NCBI GenBank assembly: GCA_947044405.1
Contig: CAMRHE010000115.1
Location: forward strand, 4,092,001-4,156,000
Source of the DNA: Leptodactylus fallax
Taxonomy: Eukaryota > Chordata > Amphibia > Anura > Leptodactylidae
Reading direction: 5' to 3'
Length of the DNA: 64,000 nucleotides
Part shown: one piece after another, positions 1 to 12,080 of the stretch
Layout: each line of letters opens with the position of its first letter
Numbering within the stretch: the stretch's first letter is position 1
Position numbers and translations under genes: made by a program
Notes under the pieces: model-generated
Databases searched by the model: none
What the model was told of the DNA's origin: nothing
What the model saw: the letters and a program-made list of their open reading frames with translations, nothing else

Positions 1-169
1 CTTTAATGGACTCCAGCAGTGTTCAGTCTGAGAAAAATAAATGATATAATGACCATATTTTCCATATGGAAAAAAGCTGTATGCAGTTGGCCTTACAGTT
101 TTTCCATTGGGGTCCAGGAGCTGTAAAGAGAACCTGTCAGGTCAACATTGGCCACTAAACCACTGTAAC

Positions 170-800
170 GTCTCTGCCTGTTCGGGTCTTTGCGCCACCC
201 TCTGCCCGTACACTGCAACGCAGGAGGCATGTTCAGTTTGGTTCCTTGTATAAGATTCTTGTTGATCAGTCTGAAGACTGTCCTAGACTATGTATTTGAA
301 TTTCAGCCACACCCGTCTCCTGCACCTTGTTTCTTTCGGCTCCTCAATAATTAAGTCTGGGGCAGGTCCTGGAATTGCAATAAACAGGTCATCAGCCCTT
401 ACGTGGTCGCTGGCTATTGAGATTCTGTCTTGTGACTTTGTCCCTGCTAGCTCCTTTTCTGCTATTATCTGTATTCTTATTCCTGACCACTGGCTTACCT
501 TTGACTATTCTCTTTGATTGTGATTCTGTACTGCATTGCTTGACTGCTACCGACCCCTTGGCTAGCTGACCTCCTTTTTGTTGTTGTTTGTCCTGTTTGC
601 ATTCTGTGTTGTCACTTATTCAGAGTAGGGACCGGCTCCAAGTTGTTGGCTGTCACCTAGGACAGTCAGGCAAGAGGCAGGGCCAATGGGGGGTTCAGCT
701 TTAGAGCTCACAGTCTTGTTGTGCCCCTCCCCCCAGGGTTCTGCAGCAAGACTGGGGAATTGCTCAACTAGCAATTCCCTTACAACCACCCACAGGTCCT
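170..800 (+). repeat. Possible LTR-type sequence
   Basis: The run of CCTGACCACTGGCTTACC, TTTGACTATTCTC, TGCTACCGACCCCTTGG and GGACAGTCAGGCAAGAGGC has the style of Gypsy-type LTRs in frogs. I cannot define TG...CA ends, target duplications or a primer site, so it is a weak call. Confidence 0.3.
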
Positions 801-825
801 TATAGACTGGGGGTTTAGTGTCTCA

Positions 826-1093
826 AATCATCCTGTTATAAAACCATCCATGCCCGCAATTAAAATAAAAAATAAATCTTTATATTTACCTAGTTCTTCA
901 GTGAAACCAAGGACGTACACCTCGGCTTCACTGTGCAAGTAGCAGAGGTACACAGCATGCACACTGAAGCCAAGGTGTACTCCTTTGGCTTCAGTGAAGA
1001 ACTGCTCCGGTACGGGGAGTACAGCGGCAGGGTAAGTATAAAGCTTTTTTATTTTTATTGTGGGCACGAATGGCTTCATTACAAGGCAATTTG
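826..1093. repeat. Foldback (inverted-repeat) MITE
   Basis: Arms of about 120 bp: the left TTTATATTTACCTAGTTCTT and GTACACCTCGGCTTCACTG are mirrored by the right CAGTGAAGAACTG, GCCAAGGTGTAC and GGTAAGTATAAAG. About 12 bp separate the arms around 950. Arm similarity is roughly 75-80% by eye. Confidence 0.7.
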
Positions 1094-1179
1094 GGACACT
1101 AAGATCATTCACTTGGAGGAGGCATGGGTGGCATTCAGGGGGGCCCAGTGTTCGGACCCTTAGGGATGTGACGCTGTAG

Positions 1180-2570
1180 ATAGGGGATATGTATTTAATT
1201 TTATATTTACCACTAGATATTTCATTATAATGTATGGCATGTGAAATACATAAAGCACCAGGCTTAGACTAATCTACAGGAAAACAGACAAAAAAAACAG
1301 TGGGTCCTTGGGCCAGTATGGTCCGCCAAACCCTACATGAGCACAGAATAGTACACATAGGTATCATACGGCATCTCAAACAGTTTGGGTGTTCATTTAA
1401 TAAACTGGGTAAATCATATAAGAAATTACATATCATATAGATCCACTGGGGGGTTAAGTTGACATCTAGGCACAAAGGCTAGCCTACCATTATGCTCCGA
1501 ATGAGACCCCACCTTCTTGATGTTGTGGAGGCCCCAGTCAGTTATCATCTTGTAGTGTTTTGCTGCTGCCTGTAACATGCTGCTGTGTGAGCACATAACC
1601 CCAGCTCACAGTCGACTGAAAGGGCCCCCAGGGTAGAAACAGTCCAAGGAAAAGAACAGACAACAAACTAGTACTGAAAAAAAATGTGTCTGCTAATATT
1701 TCCAGGTGACTTGTATATAGGCCCCCAATATTAATTTCACTACTGGGTCCTAGGCACCCCAGTCCGACACTGCACAGCACTGCTTATAACAACACATTGA
1801 TAAACCATAGAACACTACTTTAACCTCTTCTCCTGCCTAAAATGACTTACATAATTTGCTGGCAATGGCTGTCCTGGCTTTTCCCGGTACTTTGAGGATG
1901 GGGCACAAATGGTCATCTTCTGCAGATGTTAGATTGTCACTTTCATTAGGGTAATGTATCAATGGAACGCAAATCACACAATCAGAGTGTGACATGGGCA
2001 GAGATTTTGTAGTACACGTAATCGTTCACTAGGTGACACTGTGGTGTTTATACAAATTCATCACAAAGGATTTTAAGGTTTGCTTGAATATACAGTAGGC
2101 TGCAGACATAAATGATGTTATTTAGTATTACTAATAATAAAATATTAATATTATTAGCAATATTATTATCCTTGGAACTTACAGACCTGGCAAATCCATA
2201 TAAAAATATTCCAATGGAATATGTCAACATTTTTGTTTCTCAGGTTTATATGAGATGAGTTAAAAAAAAATCCCATGTGTGCCTCTATAAAAGGCAGGCA
2301 GAGGTATCGTGCAGACGCATTACAACCCATGGACTCCATACAGTGTTGGGGTGGACTCGGGTGCCTAAAATTCTGGGGGACCACTATGCAGCTCCTTGCA
2401 AATATTATCTGAAACCTTTTTGCAAATTCTTAAAATGGAGATAACACATTTTTTTCAGTAGTAGCTTGCTGACTATTTCTTACACCAGATGTGCTGATGC
2501 TTATGTACAAGAATGCAGCTCAGAGAACATTGCCTACATGAACACAATAGTATGTAATAGAGATTGGTGA
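1180..2570. other. No recognised feature
   Basis: A+T-rich single-copy-looking sequence. Short open frames on both strands lack recognisable motifs. A T-rich tract lies near 2400-2460. Confidence 0.5.
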
Positions 2571-3370
2571 ACCAACTCGCACCAAGCTGGGTTCGACCCA
2601 AATGTTCCAAATTGTTTTTTTTTTAATGAAACTGAAAAAATGGAGATTTGTCTCAAGCGAACTAAAATGGCCACCACATTATACTCTGGGAGCTCTTCAG
2701 GCCCCAAAGTATGATAGGTGGAATCTAAGGCGCCCATTTTTGGGGCTGTGATGTCATGATGCTCGGTGTGCCCTTGTCACTACTGAGGCTCAATCACAGA
2801 CCTCAACGGTGACCCGGAGCACAGGAAGTTACAGGAGAGTGCCAGATGTCACTGATGAGGAGGAGGTGACAGAGCGCTGGACGCCGTGAGGAGGGCCAAA
2901 TGAGGAAACAGAAGGTGATTATGCATATATTTTTTATTTTTTTAAACATCCCCTGGGCCTTTACGTATTATACTCTGGGTTCTGAAGAGACCCCAGAGTA
3001 TAATAATGTCACTTTGACCCACAGGGTATAGTGCCTCCTTTACTGGCTCCCACATGGTATAAAACCTCTTTTCCTGGCATCCACATGGTATATCACCACC
3101 TTTACTGGCACCCACACAGTATAATGTCATCTTTACTATCCCCTAAACGGTATAACATCCTCTTTACTGGTCTCCACATGGTATAACAGGTACAGGTACC
3201 CGCACAGTATAACACCCTCTTTACTGGCATCATATGGCATAAAGCCCCCTTTACACGCTATATAGCCTTGTTATTGACCCCATACAGTATGCTGCCTCCT
3301 TTACTGTCCTCCACATAGTAAATGCCCCCTTTATAGTAACCCATGTAGTAAGTGCTCCCCATAGTGACTT
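2571..3370 (+). repeat. Composite repeat copy A: hairpin core plus tandem units
   Basis: A diverged hairpin at 2677-2717 and a strong one at 2966-3005 (arms TATTATACTCTGGGTTCT, loop GAAG) bound a core whose right side (GATGTCATGATGCTCGG, GACCTCAACGGTGACCC) matches the cores at 45395 and 61140. The core is followed at about 3010-3370 by tandem units of roughly 30-36 bp of the type CCTTTACTGGCACCCACA plus a GGTATAA element. The left flank (2571-2660, GGTGAACCA and GGGTTCG motifs) corresponds to the inverted flank at 60325-60375 of copy D. Confidence 0.75.
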
Positions 3371-3578
3371 TAAGATTATTCCAGCAGGTAATGACCACTG
3401 TTTACTTACCGATCCCTGCTCCTGCCCACAGTCACCTCCACTTCTCCATCAGCCCTCCAAGGGACCCCATCCATCGCATATCATGTCGCTTACTCTGTTT
3501 AGTGTGATGCATGGGACCTCCTGGAGGCCAAAGGGAAACCAAACGGATATGACAATGGGCAGAAGCAGGGTAAGTATA

Positions 3579-4668
3579 TACCGTGTTTCTGCGTAAATAA
3601 GACAGAGTCTTATATTATTTTTTTCTCCGAAAAAAGGGCTAGGGCTTATTTTTTCCATGAACAACAATCACACATTTGATTGCTTTTTATTTCAACTTTT
3701 ATCAGAAGTGAAACAGTGAAAAAACAGCAGTTCGGCACTTTTGATTTTTTTTTTTTCCAGTACGGCATTCACCATAGAGGTAAAATACTGTTATAAGTTT
3801 GTAGAGAGGGCGTTTTCGGACACAGGGATACCTAATGTGTATGTGTTTCACAGTAATATTTTACTTTTATATGTATTCTAGTGAAAGTGGGGAGGGGGCT
3901 TGAACTTTAATTGTTTTGTTTTTTTCATATTTTTTAACTTTTTTTCTTTTACTATTAACCCCTCATAGGGGGCTTGAACCTGCAATTGTCCCATAGACTG
4001 CAATACAACATAGACCAGCCTCAATAGTAATATTCCTATGACAGGCCTGGGAGCCGGTTGTCAAAGGAACAGGTCAGCTCCCGCGATCTCTGTGCGCAGG
4101 AGCCGATCTGCCACGTGAAAGGTACAGAGCCGGTGGGGACAGGCCCTGGAGATAGTTTCTCTGCTTTAGGGGGTGGATTTGGAGGGGGAGGGGGTTATGA
4201 CTGGCACACTCAACAATACCCACGATCAGAATGGACTCTGATCGCGGGCATTAACTGCGGGTACAACGGAGACCCGGTATAGTAGCTATAGGGGGTTGGG
4301 ACCGGCCCTAGGGATTGTGGGGGGGTCACACATAGCAATGCCCGTGGTCAGAGTCTACTCTGATTGTGGGCATTAACTCCGGTGGTTGTGCTACTTTGGT
4401 GAGATGGAGGGGGGGCCACGTTCAACAATGCCAGTGATCAGAGTAGACAGTGATCGCAGGCATTAACTCTGGCTGCAGAGCGGCCACCATCTTTAAGGAC
4501 CCGGCATCTGCTGTAATCACACGGCAGATGTCAGGAAGGGGTTAAATTAGCTAGGGCTTATTTTTGGAGTAGGGCTTATATTTCAAGCCTACTCAAAAAA
4601 ACCTGGAAAATCTAGCTAGGGCTTATTTTCGGGGTAGGTCTTATTTTTGGAGAAACATGGTAGCAGTC
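3579..4668. mobile_element. TA-flanked DNA element with AAATAAGAC-type ends
   Basis: The left end TACCGTGTTTCTGCGTAAAT and right end, read inverted, TACCATGTTTCTCCAAAAAT match over about 35 bp, followed by AAGAC/CTTATATT motifs. Further GGGCTTATTTT motifs at 4553-4660 belong to the right end. TA at both borders suggests a Tc1/mariner-type non-autonomous element. Inside lies a stretch of the long anuran-type repeat (3720-4550), including three tandem ~115-bp units (about 4190-4470) containing GATCAGAGT and GGGCATTAACT. Confidence 0.65.
3720..4550 (+). repeat. Long interspersed repeat family, copy 1
   Basis: Blocks such as CGGCATTCACCATAGAGG, TTTTCGGACACAGGGATACC, GGGGGCTTGAACCTGC, ATTCCTATGACAGGCCTGGG and GGCAGATGTCAGGAAGGGG recur in the same order at 49000-50610. 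I do not recognise a coding region or ends, so the class is unknown. Confidence 0.7.
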
Positions 4669-4669
4669 T

Positions 4670-5868
4670 ATTACAAAAAAAAAAAAAAAGCAGCAGGGGT
4701 CCGACCGGGCTCCCTAAAGTCATGGGCCCCACAGCAGCCGTTACAGTCCTGCCGCTGTCAGGGGTGCTGCAGGTGATTGACTGAGCAGATATTACCATGC
4801 ATATACTTTGTGTAAATATGGGACCAGGAAGTGAAGACCAGCAGGAAAATAGGCAGTGTTGAAGCTAGAGCGACAGGGGATCAATATGGCCTATACATTT
4901 GTACCTACCAAGGTACATATGGACTGTCATGATATATTTATAGCATACTAATTGTTTTTTAATGCCTTTTTTAGTGCCTTATTTATGACAAGATACACAC
5001 CTTATAAATGAGGTACACCTTACAGCAGGCTGTGCACCTGGAGTGAAATCTATGCCAGTTCCTAGATGGATGCATAGATTTACAGCACCATTTACATCAA
5101 TATTCTGGGATAATAAGTGACACGGGCGACGCAAAAATGGCATTTGCAACAATTTATGTCATAACTGGTATTTAAAAATCCAAGATTTGTGATTTTTTTA
5201 ATCAACAAAACTGGTTAAAATTAAGAATAAACCTGGCTAGCTCCAGCACATCCACATCACTTTCCACATCCTATATGTAGGAATACTTATGTATCACAGT
5301 TTATATAGATTTGGATCCACAAAATATAGAGCAGAGCATATAGATGAAGGATTGCTATAGGGACATAACCTCAGATGCTCTGATAACAGGCAACCAGCAA
5401 CTCCGATCTGGGGTTACACGAAGCTGAAGTAATGTAGACATTTTTCCCACATTAATATAACGCCTCAAGAGTGACAACGCTTATTTTGGCATCAGCTTGA
5501 CAGGGGCAAGCATTCTCAAGAGAGCAGTACAGACGTAGCCTCCTCCATCCAGTAAAAAAACATCATCCATTACTCTATATATTTAGCTTCTTGTCTTCGT
5601 AGCAAGCAAATAAACTGAACATAAAAGCAAACAGGATTTGCAATAGCGTTAACTTTTCTTGCAGATCCATCTGTAGTCAATACAATGCCATCAACTAAAT
5701 GCACTGTTATGAGACTCCCTGATATCTTACTGCACCTGCCTCTTATTATTTATTGTTATTGCTTACTTCTAGTCTTGACCATCTATAACCCCTGTTTGCA
5801 GTAGCAGCCAGCCAGGTACAAAGTAAAGAAGAAGTCGGAGATGGGCTCTCCACATTCTAGTGTTTGGG
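4670..5868. other. No recognised feature
   Basis: Apparently unique sequence apart from a poly-A run near 4675-4690. No inverted ends or coding motifs seen. Confidence 0.5.
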
Positions 5869-5869
5869 A

Positions 5870-6090
5870 TTTAAAGGGTAGTCCAGATACACTGTCTTGC
5901 CCAATCTGACACAACTAAACAAGACAAGGCAGCCATGCCCAACGATTATCACAAACAGGTCCTATTATATAATATTATGGGATCTGTACACTTAGGTGTT
6001 GTATGGTTGCTTTGGCCACTATCCTGCCCAGTTAACTCTCTATGGCATTTAACAGATAGGTCAGGAGAATATGCCTAGACTACTCCTTTA
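5870..6090. mobile_element. T2/Kolobok-type MITE (TTTAAAGGG ends)
   Basis: The left end TTTAAAGGGTAGTCCAG and right end CTAGACTACTCCTTTA are inverted partners. Its interior is homologous, in inverse orientation, to the right part (about 6640-6790) of the next element. Confidence 0.7.
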
Positions 6091-6105
6091 CCAAGCCAGA
6101 GGATT

Positions 6106-6867
6106 TTTAAAGGGTTATTCCCATCTCAATAAATTGCTGCCTATCTCTACATCTGGAATTTACAGAAATAGCCGAGCAGTGCTGCTCTATGCTGTTCCAT
6201 AACTCCCATAGAGGAGAATAGGAGCTACAGAAGCAGTGAGAAGTAGTGTAGCACAGCTGAGCTGCTCTGTGGCCATAACTGGCTGAGAATGGAATGGAGC
6301 GATTGAAATCAGGTGCATCTTAGATTCAGTAGGAAGCGCCGAGGCATTTTCTGGGTTTTGCATTGTTGAAGTAGAGGCTAACAATGCCTCTCCTATATGC
6401 ATCTCTAAGACGCCTGGTTTGACATAGATACAGCAGGTGGTGCCTCATATTGACAGTCACAGGAGGCAGCGCCACCTACTGGCTCCACAGCATATCAGGC
6501 AGCATCTGATTTTACCCACTCCATTCTAGCATCTACCGTCTATAACTTCACAGTTACGGAAACAGCATAGATAGTGCCACACTGTTTCTGTAGCTCCCAG
6601 CAATTTGGTGAGACGAGAAGAACCTTTTAATGATTGGCTGGTAGAGTAAAGTAAGTAGTCTAGGGATATTCTCCTGCCCTATCTGACATCCAGTGTGGAG
6701 GGATGATAACTACACAGGGGAGTGTAATTGCTGAGACAACCATACAACACCCGGGTATTGTGTACAGATCCCATTATTATAATAGGACATGTGCATGTTA
6801 TTTATTGGGTGTTGGATAGTTGATTCCCCAACTGTATCATTTATGGAGATGGAAATAACCCTTTAAA
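6106..6867. mobile_element. T2/Kolobok-type MITE (~760 bp)
   Basis: The ends TTTAAAGGGTTATTCCCATC and GATGGAAATAACCCTTTAAA form a roughly 20-bp inverted repeat with one mismatch. There is no coding capacity. The TTAA at each tip suits the TTAA-type target preference known for T2/Kolobok MITEs. Confidence 0.8.
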
Positions 6868-6946
6868 GATTGGACAAAGAAGCACAAGGTTCCCTTTAAG
6901 GATACATGCTTAGTTTACTTAATAGTCATGTCCAGTATTAGCAAGC

Positions 6947-7146
6947 TTAGGCTAGGTTCACATCTGCATTGAAGTTTCCACTTCAGATTCCGTCTAAAAT
7001 CGGCTGAGAGAAAAGTCCTGCATGGAGAGACATCCGGCAGACCTTATAATAGTCTATGGGGTCCGCAGGTAACCACTTTTTTATCAGATGGGTTCTCCGT
7101 CTTTCGTGTCCCCATGCAAGAGCCGAACGCTAGTGTGAACCTAGTG
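6947..7146. mobile_element. MITE with GCTAGGTTCACA ends
   Basis: The left GCTAGGTTCACATCTGC and right GTGTGAACCTAGTG are inverted partners. The centre holds the CTATGGGGTCCGCAGG block shared with copies at 32083 and 33760. Confidence 0.75.
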
Positions 7147-7149
7147 TAT

Positions 7150-8805
7150 GTAGTTGTGGATGTTGGGCACATGGCATGACTTGTATTAATATCAATGGAC
7201 ATCTATGCCATTGAGAATTTCCCACGAGTATTCATACAGTCAGGGCAAAGACCTAAGCTGACCATGATATTGTGCCAGTAGGCTCCAACTTGCCAATACA
7301 GGACACAGCAACAATGTGATTCTCTTTTACTATTGTTGACAATCCTTTATGTCCAAAGGCTGCAAAAATGTATTAGATTATAGTAAACCAAATCAGAGGA
7401 AAGTCCAAGTTTAGTTTCTAATGTGATCCTCCATGTCTGCACTTTGTAGTGTGAAGGGTTAAACCTTTTTGCTGCACGTGGGAACATATGTATTGATGTA
7501 GTAGCGGCTTTTTTTGTGTTACACATTTGTCAGCCCCGCACATTTAAAGCAAAACAATAGGCTTACCAGGACCGGAAGGGTTAATCCTCTACTGGCGCGT
7601 ATCGTCTCTAAAAATACCTTTATCCCATTCTCAGCAGAGAAATGCCATCCTTTGTTGCAGAGAGATAGTATGAGTCTGCAGAGGGCAGCGAGGGGACAAA
7701 TGGCATCGCGATTTGAAAGCACTGACCTTTCTGCCAACTCCTTCTCACTTCAATTCAATACCTGGGTTCTGTTCCTATCTCCGTCTATCTTTTGTCAACA
7801 GCCATGCAAAATGAGGGCAGGGAGGTTAGCGCCAAATAAAGGCCTTTTAAAAGGGCAAAAGTGCAGAAATGAAGTCCCTTGTGCTCATTTAAACCATAAA
7901 TGGATACAATACGTTCATGAAAAGACATTACGGAGAAGATTTCACTCTATGGCTGGAGATTCTCTGCCTTAACTCCATAAAGAGAGGACACTATTAACTT
8001 ACCAATCGCAGATCAGCTCCATTCTGTTAACTTCCTTACCTAGGTAGATATAAGGCTGTAAAGATGACATACTTCTATCTCTTAAACTTAAATGGCTAAA
8101 CTCTAGAAAATTGCTAGAAGTGCTATTCCGCTTTCAACAACACATAGGGTCAGGGCTTCTTCTAGCCATTTTGCTTCATGGGACAATAGGTAAAATGGTG
8201 CATCTTTCCCCAAAATCAAGATTTATGCATGTCTGTATTGGCTATGAGGACATAAACATTATATGTATATGTTCTTATCATGGAAGACAACAAAAGCCAA
8301 TGAAAAGTCATTGGCATTTTTTGTCTTCTGTGATAACATAGCACACTTTTTTTTTTTTTTTTAATATAGACATTCTTTATTTGTTAAAATACAATAATGA
8401 GTGTGACCGTAAAAAATCCCCTCAAGCCTCAATATTCCCTATATTGCTATACTACTACATTTGGAGAATATATTAGGTAACTGCCTAAATAGCATCAGTT
8501 ATATTAATCTGGTGTGAAATGAGACTATGTGCTAACAATGTCTAGATAATAGTGCCATACAATGCACAAATAACTGTGCTGCACAATGTGCGCTGACCAT
8601 GTTTTTATACTGTCCTGGGCATAGACTCTCTACATGCCTCCTCAGTTTCTCTAGTTATGTTATTGTGTGTACTTAGCTACATGGCAAAATAATAAGTTTC
8701 AGGTATTGGCAACTTGAACAAAAGACACTTAAAGGCAAAGTATATTTTGAACATCAGATTTTTCTAGACTTTTTGACTATTTTAGACATATGTATGAGCA
8801 GGTAT
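7150..8805. other. No recognised feature; one 152-codon open frame
   Basis: The plus-strand open frame at 7514-7972 has no motif I know, no repeat origin and a shadow frame opposite. It may be chance. A T15 run at 8348 precedes A+T-rich sequence. Confidence 0.4.
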
Positions 8806-9160
8806 GATGACTTAAAGGTGTTGTTCAGTTTCAGACCAATATGGAGAGGCAATTATTCAGAGGTCAGGGAGGTCAAGTTTTTTTTTTTTTTTAAAAAGCA
8901 AAAAACAAAGAAAAAAAAACCTTATACTTATCTTTGCTCTGCTTATCACGTTACTGATCTCCCCTATGAAGACAAAGCGTCATGATGCTGATGAAACTCA
9001 CGTCAATGACGACCCTCCCAAATACAGGCCGCAGCAGTAACCTACAGCTGATGACATTGTGAGAGAGGTGGAAGACTCTGTGGATACCCAGGAAGGAAGA
9101 CGAAATACCAATGTGGAAACCAGGAAAGGTGAGTATAAGTGTTTTTTTTTAATTGTTATT
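8806..9160. mobile_element. MITE fragment (TTAAAGGTGTTGTTCAG start)
   Basis: The left end is typical of TTAAAGG MITEs. Internal ACCTTATACTTATCTTTGC is mirrored by GGAAAGGTGAGTATAAGTG near the right. The outer right end is missing. Confidence 0.45.
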
Positions 9161-9319
9161 TTGCACATCTTCTATGGCCTGTAGTACCCTTACAGCCACA
9201 AAAATCAGGTTGGGCATGAAAAAGGAGCAGCATGGATGTGATCGGAAGTGGAATATACTACTTTTGTTGAATCAGGTCACCCATGTCCCTTCAGTAACTC
9301 TGAGTGGAGGGGCATGTCC

Positions 9320-9334
9320 AAACCCCATGAGTCA
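9320..9334 (+). repeat. 15-bp direct repeat flanking the foldback, left copy
   Basis: AAACCCCATGAGTCA, identical to 9588-9602. It looks like a target duplication around 9335-9587. Confidence 0.8.
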
Positions 9335-9382
9335 TATACAAAGAGCTAGAGGATAATAATATACATGCATCAAACTAGAAAT

Positions 9383-9588
9383 TCACAAAAAACAAAATAA
9401 AAAATGCACTAAAACCTAACTTTTAATAGTAATTCTAAAAGTAGCATAAGAACCCAAAAGACCTCCTGGGTGCCTGTCTATTGGTATAATTCAGACTTTA
9501 GGCCTTTGGTCTTTTGGGTTCTTATGCTACTTTTAGAATTACTATTAAAAGTTAGGTTTTAGTGCATTTTTTCTTTTGCTTTTTGTGA
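9383..9588. repeat. Near-perfect foldback, ~80-bp arms, ~45-bp loop
   Basis: The left arm (9383-9463) and right arm (9508-9588) are inverse copies with only about two mismatches. The inner 43 bp (AAAAGACC end) match exactly. Flanking AAACCCCATGAGTCA occurs directly repeated at 9320-9334 and 9588-9602. Transcription would give a long hairpin RNA. I do not know the family. Confidence 0.9.
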
Positions 9589-9602
9589 AACCCCATGAGT
9601 CA
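9588..9602 (+). repeat. 15-bp direct repeat flanking the foldback, right copy
   Basis: Second copy of AAACCCCATGAGTCA. Fifteen bases is long for a DNA-transposon target duplication and fits LINE-mediated insertion or duplication during repair. Confidence 0.8.
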
Positions 9603-11189
9603 AATCAGAGTCTGGATGTTTGCATTTGGGGCAAGCAGTTAGATGATCTGGTCTGGTAGGATTTTCCAAGAGATCGCCCTATGTTTCCCCTATGACTCTT
9701 CCACCATTTCTCATTGATCACTAGGTGGTGTAGTTGAGCCCAGTCATCCAGAAACAATTCTATTATTGAAAGCATGCTTACTTTGCAGCATTTTTGCACA
9801 GCTGCCTAAAACTTTTGCACAATAGATATAACTTAATTTACAGCACAGCAGAGTATGCTTCCGTATACAAAGGGTCAAAGTAAAAAAAAGTAAACCATGT
9901 AATATTTTCTTTAATAGGAGTCAGTGACCAATATATGCCACTGTGCTGGCAAAAGCAAAAAAGGAAATGTAAGCTGGTAGCTCCTGACCCGTCCTCTGAG
10001 GCCAAGTACCAAAGACAAGAATATGAAACCCTGCCATCTGCTTTAATGTACTGTAATATATTTCCAATAGGGGTAGCTGTGTATCAAGTCTTTTCTGAGA
10101 CGTGAAAAGTCATATACTTTATGAATACATTGATGGGAGCAGTAAAAGTGTCCAGATGAGGGAGGGCAGTGACAGTGACATAACCACTTTACTGCAAGGT
10201 GATACGGCACTGACCCTATTATTATTCATATACAGGTCTGCTCCGCAGAGCATGCCATACTGCTCTCTGTAGACAGAGGCCTGACTGTATCCCCCCAGTG
10301 GACTGCACTAGCCCCACACCTTGACCTCATTTTCCATCCCAACCTCTGCCTCGTATTCTTCTATTTCGTGTTCTCGGACCTTTCTTTCCAGGCTGCTGTT
10401 CTGCATGTTCCCTCCAGGAATTCAGTAAATGAAGAACAGACTTTATGCTCCCAGTGTTTCTTAATATGCTTCATAAAAATGTGACAGAGGCAATTTATAA
10501 AGGGAGACCTTGGGATTGTGCCACGGATATTTTATTCTGTTGTTCAGGCCTTTCAAACACCCCTGTGTTCACTCACTTATTGTACGTTTGCCATAATTTC
10601 CGAGCAGAACCGTAGTCGTTGTGCACACATTTGTTTATGTGTCAAAGAGCAGCCTGCTTAACTCAATCATTGCGGCCTACTATGGCAAATCATTAGAGGT
10701 GCCCTAAAGAAGTTACGTTACAGTCTAGTACCATAAAAATGTATGGGATTGTCTCATTTTACGGTAAACAGAGACTGATCGGAACATTGGGATGATGGAG
10801 AAGAACAGTTTAGGATCTTTGGATCTGATCTTACCCCCAATGTCTTCCTTACATTTACAGAACTCATACTATATGTACAGAGGTAGTTTATCAATATTAT
10901 CAACGTAAAGGTTTCTTCTAATAGGAAAAAATTATGGAACATTGCTAAGATACAGCAGGCCAGATATACTGCTAAGATACATTGAGGGTCCAACCTCTAG
11001 GACACCTAGAAATTAAGCGACTTCATTCACTTCTACACTGGTTATTCATGCAGATGTGAACATAAAAAGAAAGCAGACCCGTACATGCTCAGAGGGATAC
11101 AAACGGATTACCTTAAGATTTCTGTTACTTATAAAACCTTATGCAAATTTACCTTAACTAGTCATTGGGGCTGGCTTCACCCTATCATG
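9603..11189. other. Unique sequence; 10330-10700 resembles a conserved non-coding element
   Basis: No repeat ends seen. The stretch 10330-10700 has balanced composition, stops in all frames and no tandem structure (for example TTGCCATAATTTCCGAGCAG). The conserved-element idea is inference. Confidence 0.35.
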
Positions 11190-11491
11190 CTAAATCACAC
11201 TGCATTGCGTTTTTTTTTCACAGCATTTTTCACAAAAAGTCTGCAGAGTTTTCTTCAGCGGACTTTCTGCCTCTATTATACCTTTCTTATACATATGCCG
11301 TAGGTAAAATTGATATGCTGTCATTTACAAAAACATGAATGTTTTTGAAATAGCACCATTTCTGCTGCAGAATTTTTCTGCATTGTGTATGGTATGGCCA
11401 GAATCCCATCCACTTTACAGGTAATGTAAAATGCAGCGTTTTTTGCCTAGGCTAAAGTGCTGCGTTTTTTCAACGTGGAGCCCCAGCCTTA
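11190..11491. mobile_element. MITE fragment of the GCCCCAGCCTTAG family
   Basis: The right end CAACGTGGAGCCCCAGCC matches the right end of 27155-27499, and the interior (TTTGAAATAGCA, GAATCCCATCCACTTTACAG) is collinear with that copy. The left end is lost. Confidence 0.65.
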
Positions 11492-11627
11492 GTCAGTTTA
11501 GGGTAGAAAAACCACCTGATAAGGAGAGATGAGCAAACTGGATTTGTCCTGAATTATACAAAAGTTTTGTACTCTCAACAGAGTAGCTGGGATTATTATG
11601 GCCCAAGTTATTTTTTTACTGGTATAG

Positions 11628-12080
11628 TAAAGGGGTATTCTGTGATTTTTTTTTTTATACTGATGGCCTATTCTTTTGTTAGGTTATCAATATCAGATTG
11701 GTGGGGGTCTGACACCCAGCCCCCTCCCCAATCATCTGATTGAAGCCTCTTTATTGTATACCAAGCACAGTTGTACAAAGTGCAGCAACTATACATAGCA
11801 AAGCTGCTCAGTCTCATACACTTGAATGGGACTGAGTAGAAGAAGGATAAAGTGCTTCGGCCTCTACTTAGTGGCTGATGATACATCCCTCAGTCATGTG
11901 ATCATTTTGCTGCTTGATCCCAGTCAAGTGTATTAAGTGTATATAGGTGCAGCCTGGTATACAGGGAGGAGGCACCTCATTTGGTGCGGGTTCCATGTGT
12001 CTGACTCCTACTGATCTTATATTGATGACCTATTTTGAGGACAAGTCATTAGTATAAAAATCTTGGAATACCTCTTTAAG
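11628..12080. mobile_element. T2/Kolobok-type MITE
   Basis: The left AAAGGGGTATTCTGTGATTT and right AAATCTTGGAATACCTCTTT are inverted ends. The ATCAGATTGGTGGGGGTCTG block near the left is mirrored by CTGACTCCTACTGATCTTAT near the right. This family recurs as halves at 18195, 19690, 39923, 51080 and 62270. Confidence 0.8.

Noticed and set aside
7514..7972. A 152-codon open frame outside known repeats
   Set aside because: No recognisable motif, no splice or promoter evidence, and an overlapping antisense frame. Chance is the simplest explanation.
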